From: Microbacterium sp. cx-55
Lineage (GTDB): Bacteria > Actinomycetota > Actinomycetes > Actinomycetales > Microbacteriaceae
DNA length: 64,000 nucleotides
NCBI RefSeq assembly: GCF_021117345.1
Contig: NZ_CP088261.1
Span: 248,001-312,000, forward strand
Reading direction: 5' to 3'
The translations under genes and the position numbers were made by a program. How positions within the stretch are numbered: position 1 is the stretch's first letter; the number at the start of each line of letters is the position of its first letter. The notes beneath the pieces are model-generated. The model had not been told where the DNA came from, ran no database searches, and saw only the letters and a program-made list of their open reading frames with translations. Shown one piece after another: positions 17,095 to 27,458 of this stretch.

Positions 17095-18785
17095 CCGACG
17101 CCGCGGCACCGGTCGTCCGCGCCCGGTCGGCCCTCAGCGACGGCGAATGGCAGCGGATGCATCCGCTCTCGCCGTTGCTGCGTGGAGGCCTGTTCCTCAT
17201 CGTGGTGCTCGGTTTCGTCGTCGCGAACCTGCGCGAGCGTCTCATCGAGATCTTCCTGCCGGGGCTCACACCCGGATTCCGCGGGGGGCCGCCGGAGGAC
17301 CCGATCGACTACATCCTCGGCCACGACCTCGTGCTGCTGGCGCTGCTGGCCGTGCTCGGCATCGTCGTCGTGCTCGTCCTGCTCTTCTGGCTGTCGTGGC
17401 GGTTCCACTCGTTCCGCATCACCGGCGATGACGTCGAGGTGCGCAGCGGGGTGCTGTTCCGGTCGAACCGGCGTGCGCCCCTCGACCGCGTGCAGGGCGT
17501 GAACCTCACGCGCCCGCTCGTGGCGCGCCTCATCGGGCTCGCGAAACTCGAGGTCGTTGGCGCCGGCCTCGACGCCAACGTGCGGCTCGAGTACCTCTCG
17601 ACCGCGAACGCCGAGGCGGTGCGCCACGACATCCTGCGTCTCGCCTCCGGACGCACGCTCGGCGAGGCCGCGCCCGGGGGCACGCCCCGCTCCTGGCAGG
17701 GCGGCGCCGCGGCCTCCGTGATGACCGGGGTTACCGGCATCGTGGATGGTGCGGAAGAGCCCGTGAGCGAGCCCGCGTCGGTCGTCCGCATCCCCTTCGC
17801 CCGACTGGTCGGCTCGGTGCTGCTCAGCGACACGACCGTCGCCCTGATCCTCGTGGCGATCGGGGCGGTCGTCGCGATGCAGTTCTGGCCCCCGTGGCTG
17901 CTCTTCACCCTCCTCCCCCTCGTCCTCGGGTTCGGGGCGTACTACGTGCGGTCGATCACACGGTCGCTCCGCTACGCGATCGCCCCCACGCCGCACGGGG
18001 TGCGCATCGTCTTCGGGCTGTTCACGACCGTCACCGAGATCCTGCCGCCGGGCCGGGTGCATGCCGTGCAGGTGCGTCAGCCGCTGCTGTGGCGACCGGC
18101 CGGATGGTGGACCATCACGGTCAACCGCCTGTCGGGAACGAGTTCGGGGCAGGAGGCCGCGGCCGCTTTCACCCACGTGCTGCCGGTCGGAACCCGCGCC
18201 GACGCGGAACGGGTCGTCGCCCTGCTGCTGCCCTGGCTCGACGCCGACGAACGCGCGCTCATCTTCGACCGCGGGGTGCTGGCCGCATCCGCCGACGATC
18301 CGTACACCACGACGCCGCCGCGCGGCCGGGTGCTGCGGCCGATCTCATGGCGTCGGAACGGCCTCACGCTCTCGCCGACCGCGCTGTTCCTCCGGCGGGG
18401 ACGCATCGTGCGCTCGCTCGTGATCGTGCCGCTCGCTCGTGCGCAGAGCATCGCGGTGCATCAGGGGCCGATCTACCGGATGCTGCGGCTCGCCCGCATC
18501 CGCGCGCACACGGTCGCGGGCACCGTCGACACCGGCATCGGGGCCATCGACCGCGCCGACGCGCTCGCGCTGTTCGCCGCGGCGGAAGCGCGCGCGATCG
18601 CCAGCGCCGCGACCGACCGGTCGCACCGGTGGGACGCGGATGCGGATGCGGGTGCGGGCGCGGATCTCCGGCCGGACGCGGTTGCGGACCCGGACGCGGT
18701 TGCGGACCTGGACGCGGGTGCGGATGCAGGGACCGATGCGGGCACGAGCGCGTCCGTGCCGCCGAGCGAAAGGACACACGAGTGA
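17091..18785 (+). CDS. Membrane protein with repeated bacterial PH domains (YdbT-like)
   Basis: A 564-residue membrane protein, partner of the preceding PH protein. Hydrophobic pairs lie at about residues 27-47 and 77-102 and again near 245-285. They alternate with bPH2 segments, recognisable from FRITGDDVEVRSGVLFRSNR and RAPLDRVQGVNLTRPLVARL, then a second at about 290-400 and a third near 410-500. The C-terminal tail (about 18630-18780) is a simple Asp-Ala repeat made by GGATGC/GGACGC words and is probably disordered. GTG 17091 overlaps the preceding stop and the end overlaps the next GTG, so it is in the folate operon. Confidence 0.85.
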   Translation: MTDAAAPVVRARSALSDGEWQRMHPLSPLLRGGLFLIVVLGFVVANLRERLIEIFLPGLTPGFRGGPPEDPIDYILGHDLVLLALLAVLGIVVVLVLLFWLSWRFHSFRITGDDVEVRSGVLFRSNRRAPLDRVQGVNLTRPLVARLIGLAKLEVVGAGLDANVRLEYLSTANAEAVRHDILRLASGRTLGEAAPGGTPRSWQGGAAASVMTGVTGIVDGAEEPVSEPASVVRIPFARLVGSVLLSDTTVALILVAIGAVVAMQFWPPWLLFTLLPLVLGFGAYYVRSITRSLRYAIAPTPHGVRIVFGLFTTVTEILPPGRVHAVQVRQPLLWRPAGWWTITVNRLSGTSSGQEAAAAFTHVLPVGTRADAERVVALLLPWLDADERALIFDRGVLAASADDPYTTTPPRGRVLRPISWRRNGLTLSPTALFLRRGRIVRSLVIVPLARAQSIAVHQGPIYRMLRLARIRAHTVAGTVDTGIGAIDRADALALFAAAEARAIASAATDRSHRWDADADAGAGADLRPDAVADPDAVADLDAGADAGTDAGTSASVPPSERTHE

Positions 18786-19510
18786 ACCGCGACGGGCGTC
18801 TGGGCGTCGGAATCATCGGCGCCGGCCGAGTCGGACCGATCGTCGGTGCGGCACTGGCGGGCGCGGGGCACGCGCTCGTCGGCATCACGTCGGGATCCGA
18901 TGACGACCGGGTCGAGGCGATCCTGCCGGGGGTTCCCGTGCTCGATGTCGCCGAGGTCGTGCGGCGCAGCGAACTCGTCGTGATCGCGGTTCCGCACGAT
19001 GAGCTGCCGGGTCTCGTGTCGGGGCTCGCCGAGCTCGGCTCGTGGCAGATCGGGCAGCTCGTGCTGCACGTCGATGCCGGGTACGGCACCGAGGTGCTGG
19101 CGCCCGCGGCCGGGCGCGGCGCCATCCCGCTCGCCGTGCACCCCGCGATCTCGTTCACCGGCACGAGCATCGACCTCCGCCAGCTGCCGGCGTCGTATGC
19201 GGCGGTCACGGCGCCCGCGGCGGTGCTGCCGATCGCGCAGGCCCTCGCGGTCGAGATGGGCTGCGAGCCGGTCGTGGTGGCGGAAGCGGACCGGCCGGCG
19301 TATGCCGAAGCGATCGCCACGGCGACGCAGTTCGCGCGGTCGATCGTGCAGCAGGCCACCGGCATCCTGAGCGGGATCGGGGTCGAGAATCCCGGCGGGT
19401 TCCTGTCGGCGCTCGTCCGCTCAACGGTCGACGATGCGCTCATCCGCGCCACACCGCCGAGCGCACGGCTGGAGGGTCTCGACGGACTGGACGGTACGGT
19501 TAGCGGATGA
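18782..19510 (+). CDS. DUF2520 / Rossmann-fold oxidoreductase-like protein
   Basis: A 242-residue protein with an N-terminal Rossmann fold (GIIGAGRVGPIVGAALAGAGH, residues about 9-29) and a C-terminal helical DUF2520 domain containing HPAISFTG and a Glu/Ala-rich helix bundle. It resembles F420-dependent NADP reductase and 6-phosphogluconate dehydrogenase folds. The M. tuberculosis equivalent is Rv3603c, next to panC as here. A role in pantothenate synthesis (ketopantoate reduction) has been suspected from this neighbourhood but is not shown by the sequence. GTG 18782 overlaps the upstream stop and its own stop overlaps panC. Confidence 0.85.
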   Translation: MNRDGRLGVGIIGAGRVGPIVGAALAGAGHALVGITSGSDDDRVEAILPGVPVLDVAEVVRRSELVVIAVPHDELPGLVSGLAELGSWQIGQLVLHVDAGYGTEVLAPAAGRGAIPLAVHPAISFTGTSIDLRQLPASYAAVTAPAAVLPIAQALAVEMGCEPVVVAEADRPAYAEAIATATQFARSIVQQATGILSGIGVENPGGFLSALVRSTVDDALIRATPPSARLEGLDGLDGTVSG

Positions 19511-20352
19511 TCCGCTCCCTTCCGGAGCTGCGCACCCGACTGGCAGACGCCAGAGCCGCAGCTCCCGGGTCGCGTGTCGCCCTGGTCTCCACGATCGGTG
19601 CGCTTCACGACGGCCACATCGACCTCATCCGCGCCGCGCAGGAGAACGCCGACATCGTCGTCGTCTCGCTGTTCGTCAACCCGCTGCGTTTCCGGACGGT
19701 GGCGGAGTACGAGGCGTATCCGCGCACGCCCGAGGCGGATGCCGAACTGCTCGAGCGGTTGGGCGTCGACATCGCGTTCGCCCCGGATGCGGCGGAACTG
19801 CTGCCGACCCGCACGTCGGTGACGAAGGTGTCGGCCGGAGATCTCGGCCTGCGCTACGAGGGACGCACGCGCCCGTTCTACTTCGACGGCCTGCTCACGG
19901 TCGAGGCGATCCTCTTCCACCTCGTCGCGCCCGACGTCGCCGTCTACGGTCAGCGCGATCGTCAGCGCGCGTTCCTCGTGCGGCGGATGGCGCGGGACCT
20001 CTTCTTCGACGTCGACGTGATCGATGTGGAGACCGCTCGGAGTGCCGATGGCCTCCCGCTCTCGACGCGGCTCGACGTGCTCGAGCCGGCCGACCGCTCG
20101 GCGGCGACGCTGCTCGTGCGGGCGTTGGAGGCGGCCGCCTCGAACGCCGATCGCGACGTCGACGCGTGCATCGCGGCGGCGCAGTCTGCGCTGATGGGAG
20201 AGAACCGCATCCGTCTCGAGTACCTGAACGTGGTCGACCCGGCGACGTTCCTGCCCGTCGACGAGGGGCACCGCGGACCCGCGCTCGCCCTCATCGCCGC
20301 GACCGTCGGTACGCACCGCTTCATCGACAACGCCGAGATCTACATCCGCTGA
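19507..20352 (+). CDS. panC: Divergent pantothenate synthetase (PanC) with changed active-site residues
   Basis: A 281-residue nucleotidyltransferase-fold protein aligned end to end with PanC, which condenses pantoate and beta-alanine using ATP. The ATP motif is kept (TIGALHDGH with both histidines). Many other key positions differ from M. tuberculosis PanC. VNPMQF is VNPLRF, so the pantoate-binding Gln becomes Arg. GEKDYQQ is GQRDRQR, so the catalytic-region Lys becomes Arg and the second Gln becomes Arg. RPTHF is RPFYF, and SSRN is STRL. These changes suggest altered substrate, weak activity or another function. The gene is in place after DUF2520, but panD, its usual neighbour in relatives, is not present. 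Family membership is sure; enzymatic role is not. Confidence 0.85.
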   Translation: MIRSLPELRTRLADARAAAPGSRVALVSTIGALHDGHIDLIRAAQENADIVVVSLFVNPLRFRTVAEYEAYPRTPEADAELLERLGVDIAFAPDAAELLPTRTSVTKVSAGDLGLRYEGRTRPFYFDGLLTVEAILFHLVAPDVAVYGQRDRQRAFLVRRMARDLFFDVDVIDVETARSADGLPLSTRLDVLEPADRSAATLLVRALEAAASNADRDVDACIAAAQSALMGENRIRLEYLNVVDPATFLPVDEGHRGPALALIAATVGTHRFIDNAEIYIR

Positions 20353-20554
20353 CGCGGCCCCTCCTCCGGTCCTCTTCGCCGACCGGCCCCTTTGTCGCCC
20401 AGCCACCCCCTTTCGAGCGGGTCGCACGGGGGTGGCTCGGGGGTAGGGGGGGTCGCCGAAGGGTCCGGCGTCGGAGCGGCGCCGGAGGGCCAGGCCGGAG
20501 GGGCCGCGCCGGGGGCGCGGATAGACTGGGCGGGACTTCCGAGGAGCCCCCACG
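20353..20554. other. Intergenic region with the probable lysS promoter
   Basis: A G-rich stretch without a gene. TAGACT (about 20523-20528) is a good -10 candidate for lysS and is followed by a short leader with GAGGAG. In relatives panD and coaX would lie here. Confidence 0.4.
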
Positions 20555-22102
<1,548 letters not shown>

Positions 22103-22111
22103 CGCGGGCTG

Positions 22112-22173
22112 CCGGTTACCGGCGCGGGGGGCGCCCCTACCGGAGGTCGAACCGCCGGTCACCGGCGCGCGGG
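22112..22173. repeat. Tandem copy of a gene end at the lysS / DUF4192 junction
   Basis: CCGGTTACCGGCGCGGGG (about 22113-22130) is repeated as CCGGTCACCGGCGCGCGG (about 22154-22171). The second copy contains the stop codon of the leftward DUF4192 gene (22159-22161). No ordinary hairpin terminator is seen at this convergent junction. Confidence 0.5.
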
Positions 22174-23280
22174 GCGGAACGCCCAATCCGGGAGGTGCCC
22201 GGCCTGCACCATCGACAGCACGATGCGGCTCAGCCCGTGCTCGGGATCGATCTCGCACGCGGCCAGGGCGTAGTGCTCGGCATGGCTCGACCGGCCGAGC
22301 GCCCACGACAGCCACCCGCACACCGACAGTGCTCCGGGGCGCACGTCGCGCGGCGCCACCGCAGCGGCCCACCGCGCGACCGCGAGGGCATCCGCCAGGC
22401 GGTCGGCATCCGGGCGCTCCCCCTCGCCCATCATGCGTTCGGCCGGCCCGCTCGGATACTGCGCGCCGTTCTCCCACCGCAGCTGCGCCTCGAACGCGCG
22501 GTCACCGGCGTCGACGCCGTCGATCCAGGTGGTGATGCCGACGTCGCGAAGCGCCGGGCGGGACAGACACCAGATGAGGGTCGCGAGGCCGAAGACGTTC
22601 GTCTCGTCGGTTTCGTGCTCGAGCGCGAGCTCGAAGAAGACCGGCAGATCGTCGAGAGCGCTGACGGCCGAGAAGGCCAGCGGGTCGACGCGCTCGCCGC
22701 TGGCCGGGGCGGGCGCCCCCGCCACGACGCCCAGCGCGAACTCGAGCTGCCGGAGCGCCTGACCCACGCGTTCGCGACTCGCCAGATCGACGGCCGGAAG
22801 CTCCGCGCCGGAGAGGTGATCCGGATGCGGCGTTCCGGTCGCCGCGGTCGCTGCCGCCGGTGGTGCGGGCAGCGCGGTCAGCGCGTGGCCGCCGGGCGGG
22901 TGCGCATCGCCCAGGTAGCGGGTCCAGGAGTCCGGGCCGACGTAGAGGAGGTCGATGACGTCGAGCCCCGAGCGATGCGCGGCGCGCTCGATCGCATCGG
23001 CGACGGCCCGCCGCGGCACGTCCGCGTCGATCGCCTCGTCGCCGTAGACGATCGCCACGATCGCATCGACGAGCGAGACACGGCAGGCGAGACCGAGGAC
23101 GGTGGAGGCGAATGCGGCGGGGTCGGTGTCGCCCGGCGGAAGGTCGAAGCGCATGCCGCCCGCGCTTCGCCCGCCGCTGAACGGGATCAGCACGACGCTG
23201 CGGCTCGGCGCGAAGCCGAGGAGGTGAGGAACCATGGTCAGGAGGTCGGCCGCATCCGCAGCCTTGATGATCGTCGTCAT
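22159..23280 (-). CDS. DUF4192 protein
   Basis: A 373-residue soluble protein of the actinobacterial DUF4192 family. The conserved beginning IIKAADAADLLTMVPHLLGFAPSRSVVLIPF is at residues 3-33 (quoted in part: LLTMVPHLLGF, PSRSVVLI). The middle has DAIVAIVYGDEAI, and the C-terminal half is helical with a TPR-like region that ends in a Trp/Arg tail. ATG 23280 is chosen because family members begin at this point; the longer frame upstream is Pro/Arg-rich and unlikely to be coding. The function of DUF4192 proteins is unknown. It stands alone and is convergent with lysS. Confidence 0.8.
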   Translation of the reverse strand: MTTIIKAADAADLLTMVPHLLGFAPSRSVVLIPFSGGRSAGGMRFDLPPGDTDPAAFASTVLGLACRVSLVDAIVAIVYGDEAIDADVPRRAVADAIERAAHRSGLDVIDLLYVGPDSWTRYLGDAHPPGGHALTALPAPPAAATAATGTPHPDHLSGAELPAVDLASRERVGQALRQLEFALGVVAGAPAPASGERVDPLAFSAVSALDDLPVFFELALEHETDETNVFGLATLIWCLSRPALRDVGITTWIDGVDAGDRAFEAQLRWENGAQYPSGPAERMMGEGERPDADRLADALAVARWAAAVAPRDVRPGALSVCGWLSWALGRSSHAEHYALAACEIDPEHGLSRIVLSMVQAGHLPDWAFRPARR

Positions 23281-23372
23281 GCGACGACCCTGCGGCCCGC
23301 GCGGACGATGAAACCGAGTCCCACAGCGCCAACCGGGCATTCGGGCACGGGGGAGGACAAGTGGGCGGCGGG

Positions 23373-23378
23373 TAGAAT
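23373..23378 (+). promoter_or_regulatory. -10 box of the 62-residue membrane protein gene
   Basis: TAGAAT ends 6 nt before ATG 23385, predicting a leaderless mRNA. Confidence 0.6.
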
Positions 23379-23384
23379 GGGCCG

Positions 23385-23573
23385 ATGGAGAACTTCTGGG
23401 TCGCGGCACTGTGGGCAGTGGGGCCGACGATCCTCGTCACGGCGGCGTTCTTCTTCGTGATCCGGTCGATCATCCGGATGGACCGCACCGAGCGTCGCGT
23501 GCACGCTCGGATCGAAGCGGAAGAGCGGGCCAAACGGGGCCTCCCGCCCGTCGCCACCGCATCCGACAACTGA
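23385..23573 (+). CDS. Small single-pass membrane protein
   Basis: A 62-residue protein with one hydrophobic segment (residues about 4-27, WVAALWAVGPTILVTAAFFF) followed by a strongly charged helix (RSIIRMDRTERRVHARIEAE) and a short tail. Such small proteins are common in the Microbacteriaceae but have no known role. The start is supported by the TAGAAT box 6 nt upstream and by normal GC3-rich codon use. It is divergent from the DUF4192 gene and lies 77 nt before the cardiolipin synthase gene, which may be cotranscribed. Confidence 0.7.
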   Translation: MENFWVAALWAVGPTILVTAAFFFVIRSIIRMDRTERRVHARIEAEERAKRGLPPVATASDN

Positions 23574-23650
23574 CGGCACGACAGCCCGTCCGGGCGTTCA
23601 CCGAGCGCCCCCGCCCGGTACGCTGAACGAAATTCAGCCGGGGAGGCCGT

Positions 23651-25117
23651 GTGCTGCAGATCGTCTTCGATCCGTCGTGGTGGCTGATCTTCGTCTTCGT
23701 CTTCGACATCGCGGTGCGCATCGCCGCGGTGATCATCGTGCCCCGCAACCGCCGCCCCACCGCCGCGATGGCGTGGCTGCTCGCGATCTACTTCATCCCG
23801 ATCATCGGGGTGTTCCTCTTCCTCCTGATCGGTACGCCGCGACCGCCGCGGGTGCGCCGACGCCGGCAGCGGGCGATCAACGACTACCTGCAGAAAGCAT
23901 CCGCCGGGCTCGACTTCGGCACACTCCGCCCCGACGCGCCGGAGTGGTTCACGTCGCTCGTCACGCTCAATCAGAATCTGGGCGCGCTGCCTCTGTCGGG
24001 TGACAACGACGCCCACCTGATCGCCGACTACCAGGAGAGCCTCGACGCGATGGCCGAGGGGATCCGGCGCGCGAAGGACTACGTCCACGTCGAGTTCTAC
24101 ATCCTCCAGTCCGATGCATCCACCGACAACTTCTTCCGGGCGCTCGAAGAGGTCGCCGCGCGCGGGGTGACCGTGCGTGTGCTGCTCGACCACTGGGCGA
24201 ACCGCGGCAAGCCGTACTACCGCCGCACGCTCAAGCGCCTGACCGCCATGGGTGCGGAGTGGCATCTGATGCTGCCCGTGCAGCCGCTGCGCGGGAAGTA
24301 TCAGCGGCCGGATCTTCGCAATCACCGCAAGCTCGTTGTGATCGACGGGCAGGTGGCCTTCATGGGGTCGCAGAACGTCACCGACTCGACCTACAACCTG
24401 CGCAAGAACATCCGCCGCGGGCTGCACTGGGTCGACCTGATGGCCCGGCTCGAGGGCCCGGTCGTCGGCAGTGTCGCGGCGGTCTTCCTCTCCGACTGGT
24501 ACAGCGAGACCGACGAGATCCTCGGCGGCGACATCGACGACTTCGAGTTGAGCCGCGCGACCGGCGACTTGGACTGCCAGATCGTGCCATCCGGGCCGGG
24601 ATTCGAGTTCGAGAACAATCTGCGCCTCTTCCTCGGCCTCATGTACGCGGCGCAGCGGCGCATCGTGCTGGTGAGCCCGTATTTCGTGCCGGATGAAGCC
24701 ATGCTGCTCGCCATCACGACGGCCTGCCACCGCGGGGTCGAGGTGGAGCTCTTCGTCTCGGAGGAGGGCGACCAGGCGATGGTCTATCACGCGCAGCGCA
24801 GCTACTACGAGGCGCTGCTGCGCGCGGGCGTGCGGATCTGGCTCTACCGCCGGCCGTACATCCTGCACACGAAGGCGTTCACGATCGACGAAGAGGTCGC
24901 CGTCATCGGCTCGAGCAACATGGACATGCGCTCGTTCGGTCTGAACATGGAGATCTCGTTGCTCGTGCGGGGTGGAGAGTTCGTGCGCGAGATGCGATCT
25001 GTGGAAGACAAGTACCGCTCGCTCAGCCGGGAGTTGACGCTGGAGGAGTGGATGACGCAGCCGCTCCGCTCGACCGTGCTCGACAACCTCGCCCGGCTGA
25101 CCTCCGCGCTCCAGTGA
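23651..25117 (+). CDS. cls: Cardiolipin synthase (phospholipase D family)
   Basis: A 488-residue membrane enzyme that forms cardiolipin from phosphatidylglycerol-type lipids. Two N-terminal membrane helices (about residues 6-26 and 36-58) precede two HKD catalytic motifs: NHRKLVVIDGQVAFMGSQN near residues 224-242 and HTKAFTIDEEVAVIGSSN near 409-426. Both have intact His, Lys and Asp. The start is GTG 23651 with GGGGAGG upstream; a TACGCT box lies about 28 nt before it. Length and architecture are those of bacterial ClsA-type enzymes. Confidence 0.93.
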   Translation: MLQIVFDPSWWLIFVFVFDIAVRIAAVIIVPRNRRPTAAMAWLLAIYFIPIIGVFLFLLIGTPRPPRVRRRRQRAINDYLQKASAGLDFGTLRPDAPEWFTSLVTLNQNLGALPLSGDNDAHLIADYQESLDAMAEGIRRAKDYVHVEFYILQSDASTDNFFRALEEVAARGVTVRVLLDHWANRGKPYYRRTLKRLTAMGAEWHLMLPVQPLRGKYQRPDLRNHRKLVVIDGQVAFMGSQNVTDSTYNLRKNIRRGLHWVDLMARLEGPVVGSVAAVFLSDWYSETDEILGGDIDDFELSRATGDLDCQIVPSGPGFEFENNLRLFLGLMYAAQRRIVLVSPYFVPDEAMLLAITTACHRGVEVELFVSEEGDQAMVYHAQRSYYEALLRAGVRIWLYRRPYILHTKAFTIDEEVAVIGSSNMDMRSFGLNMEISLLVRGGEFVREMRSVEDKYRSLSRELTLEEWMTQPLRSTVLDNLARLTSALQ

Positions 25118-25265
25118 GCGCAGGTCCCCGGGAGCGGGTGCTCGCGGATCGGCGGCCCCGGCGGGGGAGCTCGGCGGGGGAGCTCGCGCGCTGCCGCCCG
25201 GGCGCGAGATGATGGGGGCGGCCGTGCGGATCCGCGCCGGTGCGGGTTCGCGAGAGGGGTCGCTC

Positions 25266-25985
25266 ATGAAACGACGGGGATGGGCGGTGATCGCGACCGC
25301 TCTGCTCGGCGCGACGCTGCTGGCAGGATGCGCGAGTGAGCCGGGTGGGGGTTCGGCCTCGCAAGCGCCGGGAGAGCTCGAGCTCGGTGCCGCCTGGGTG
25401 GATGGCGGCCGCATGATCGCCCTCACCACCTGGGGCAGCTCGACCTGCGTGCCGTTCGCCGAGAGCGCGGAGCTCGACGGTTCGACGCTCGCCGTGACGC
25501 TGGCCGATCAGCAGACGGACGGAGCGCCGCCCGTCTGCACGAGTGACAACGTGCAGAGGGCGACTCTTGTGGGGGTCCCCGCGGGAACCGACCCGGCGCA
25601 AGACCTGACGCTCGCGGTGGAGTACGCATCCGGATCCGCATCCGCCGTCGGCGACGTGACCCTCGCGGGTGTCGCCGGACTCGCGATGCCTGCCGCCGAG
25701 ACGGACTACGCGCCGAGCGCCGGATGGGTCGGCGACGACGGCACGTTCGCGTTCGTCACGTGGGGCTCCTCGACCTGCGCGCCCGAGATCGAGGGCGTCG
25801 CGGAAACCAGCGCGACCGAGGTGACGGTGACGTTCGCCGCGCCGCCCGCCGACCGGGTGTGCACGATGGACATGGCCCCGCGCGTCGCGCTCGCCGTCGC
25901 CCCGGGCCTCACCGGCGCCGATGGCGCCGCGCTCGTGCTGCAGGGCGACTCGTTCGACGGCCTCCGCGCGCCGATCCTCGGCTGA
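25266..25985 (+). CDS. Lipoprotein of unknown function with two similar halves
   Basis: A 239-residue lipoprotein: signal peptide (MKRRGW, hydrophobic core) ending in the lipobox LLAGC at residues about 17-21, so it is anchored outside the membrane. The mature part seems duplicated: each half contains the phrase TWGSSTC (about residues 56-62 and 164-170) and a later Cys, suggesting two disulfide-bonded beta domains. ATG 25266 is chosen because it starts the signal peptide; a longer frame from 25209 lacks sense. No family is recognised. Downstream lie tandem copies of its own 3' end. Confidence 0.75.
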   Translation: MKRRGWAVIATALLGATLLAGCASEPGGGSASQAPGELELGAAWVDGGRMIALTTWGSSTCVPFAESAELDGSTLAVTLADQQTDGAPPVCTSDNVQRATLVGVPAGTDPAQDLTLAVEYASGSASAVGDVTLAGVAGLAMPAAETDYAPSAGWVGDDGTFAFVTWGSSTCAPEIEGVAETSATEVTVTFAAPPADRVCTMDMAPRVALAVAPGLTGADGAALVLQGDSFDGLRAPILG

Positions 25986-26075
25986 CCCCCGCGCGGTCGG
26001 GGGGTTGACCCCCGCGCCGGGGTGGTGGGCTGACCCGGCGCGGGTGGTGGGCTGACCCCCGCGCGGGTGGTGGTT
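25981..26075. repeat. Tandem copies of the lipoprotein gene 3' end
   Basis: TGACCCCCGCGC, beginning with the lipoprotein stop codon at 25983, recurs at 26006, 26031 (shorter) and 26053, with periods of 22-25 bp and GGTGGTGGGC between later units. A related word occurs at the stop of the flavoprotein gene at 42219. Confidence 0.75.
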
Positions 26076-26132
26076 GCGGATGTCGCGTGCGTGCCGCGTG
26101 CCTGGTGGCTGGTGCCTGGTGCCTGGTGCTTG

Positions 26133-26384
26133 GCGCTCGCGTGTCGCAATCTGCCGCCGTCCCCTGCGCATTGCGACACGTGAGCGCCTGATTGTTCGCT
26201 CACGTGTCGCAATCTGCGGGTTGTGGCGACGGATTGCGCCACCTGAGCAGCTGATCGTTGGTGCTCAGGTGTCGCGATTTGTCGCCGACCGCTGCCGATT
26301 GCGACACTTGAGCGGCTGAGCGCGTGGTTGTTCGCTCACGTGTCGCGATTTGTCGCCGACCGCTGCGAATTGCGCCACGTGAGC
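26133..26384. repeat. Cluster 1 of CACGTG palindromes (four copies)
   Basis: Four units of about 52-56 bp (near 26133, 26197, 26261 and 26331). Each has a left arm like GCTCACGTGTCGCAAT, a variable spacer of about 16-20 bp and the complementary right arm. Paired differences occur: where one arm has CAGGTG the other may have CACCTG. That keeps the pairing, as expected for a hairpin or a cruciform. Confidence 0.85.
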
Positions 26385-26496
26385 AGGTCGGTAGGGGATC
26401 CCGACTCCTCCTCCCCAGCGGGGAAAAGGGTGCCGATCGGCCCCAAAGCCGGTCCGCGGGCTGCGCGACGAGGCCGGAATCTGCCAGCGTGCCGTC

Positions 26497-27444
26497 ATGT
26501 CACTCGAACCCCTACCCGCGTTACTCGGCGACCGCTTCGGCGTCGGAACGGCCCTCGATGCCGGGGTGCCGGCCGGGCGCCTCCGTCGCTCAGATCTCGA
26601 GAGCCCGTTCCACGGTGTGCGGGTTCGGCCCGACGCGACGCTTCCGGAGGCGTATGCCGAGTCGGGTCCTGCGGAGCGGGACCACCTCATGCGGGCGCTC
26701 GCTTTCCTGCCCCGCCTGGACGGGGAAGCATTCTTCAGCCACGTGACGGCGGCCGTGATCTTGCAGCTGCCTCTGCCGCCCTACGTCGTCGTCGACGCTC
26801 CCGTCCACGTGTCGGTGCTCCCGCCGCATCGGCCCCCGCGGGCGAAGGGCATCAAGGGACACGTCGCGATGCCGCATCTCACGGCCACTCGGCGTGACGG
26901 GGTGATCGGCGCGCGCGTGACGAGTCCGGCGACGACGTGGGCGATGCTCGGCGGATCGCTGGTCGACCTTCGGGACGTGGTCGCCGCGGGGGATGCGTGC
27001 ATCCGCACGTGGCGAGTGTCGGACCCGATCGCGAGCCTGGATGAGCTGAGCGCCGTCGTCTCGGCGGGCCGCCGGATCGGGATCGAGCGCTTGCGGACGG
27101 CACTTCCTCTGCTGCGGTCACGGAGCGCGTCCCGTCCGGAGACGTGGTGTCGGCTGACCCTGATGGATGCGGGGCTCGAAGAACCGGAGTCGAACTTCGA
27201 CATATACGTCGACGGTGTGCGCGAGGCTTGCGTCGACCTTGCCTACCCGAAGTTGCGGATCGCGATCGAGTACGAGGGTGAGCACCACCTGCGTGACGCG
27301 ACGCAATGGGCACGTGACATCGTTCGGTACGAGCGGCTCGCTGCCGCGGGATGGCACGTCATCCGGGTCACGCGAGCGGAACTCTTCGAGACGCCCGAGA
27401 AGTTCGTGCGCCGTGTGCGGGTCGCGATCTCCGCTCGGTCCTGA
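26497..27444 (+). CDS. DUF559 (Vsr/PD-(D/E)XK-like) nuclease-fold protein
   Basis: A 315-residue protein with two parts. The first about 200 residues resemble the AbiEi-like winged-helix/antitoxin-type N-termini common in actinobacteria (short opening helix, then FHGVRVRPDATL and THVTAAVIL-type segments). The C-terminal part from about residue 240 has the DUF559 signature of Vsr-like endonuclease folds: VDLAYPKLRIAIEYEGEHHL with the Asp and the Glu-x-Glu expected of a PD-(D/E)XK site, then WHVIRVTRAEL. It is a predicted DNase with unknown target. It is bracketed by two clusters of the same dispersed palindromes (26133-26384, 27459-27758). The gene lies between lysS and clpC where relatives carry lsr2. 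The promoter is not obvious. Confidence 0.8.
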   Translation: MSLEPLPALLGDRFGVGTALDAGVPAGRLRRSDLESPFHGVRVRPDATLPEAYAESGPAERDHLMRALAFLPRLDGEAFFSHVTAAVILQLPLPPYVVVDAPVHVSVLPPHRPPRAKGIKGHVAMPHLTATRRDGVIGARVTSPATTWAMLGGSLVDLRDVVAAGDACIRTWRVSDPIASLDELSAVVSAGRRIGIERLRTALPLLRSRSASRPETWCRLTLMDAGLEEPESNFDIYVDGVREACVDLAYPKLRIAIEYEGEHHLRDATQWARDIVRYERLAAAGWHVIRVTRAELFETPEKFVRRVRVAISARS

Positions 27445-27458
27445 TCCCGCCCGCCCGA

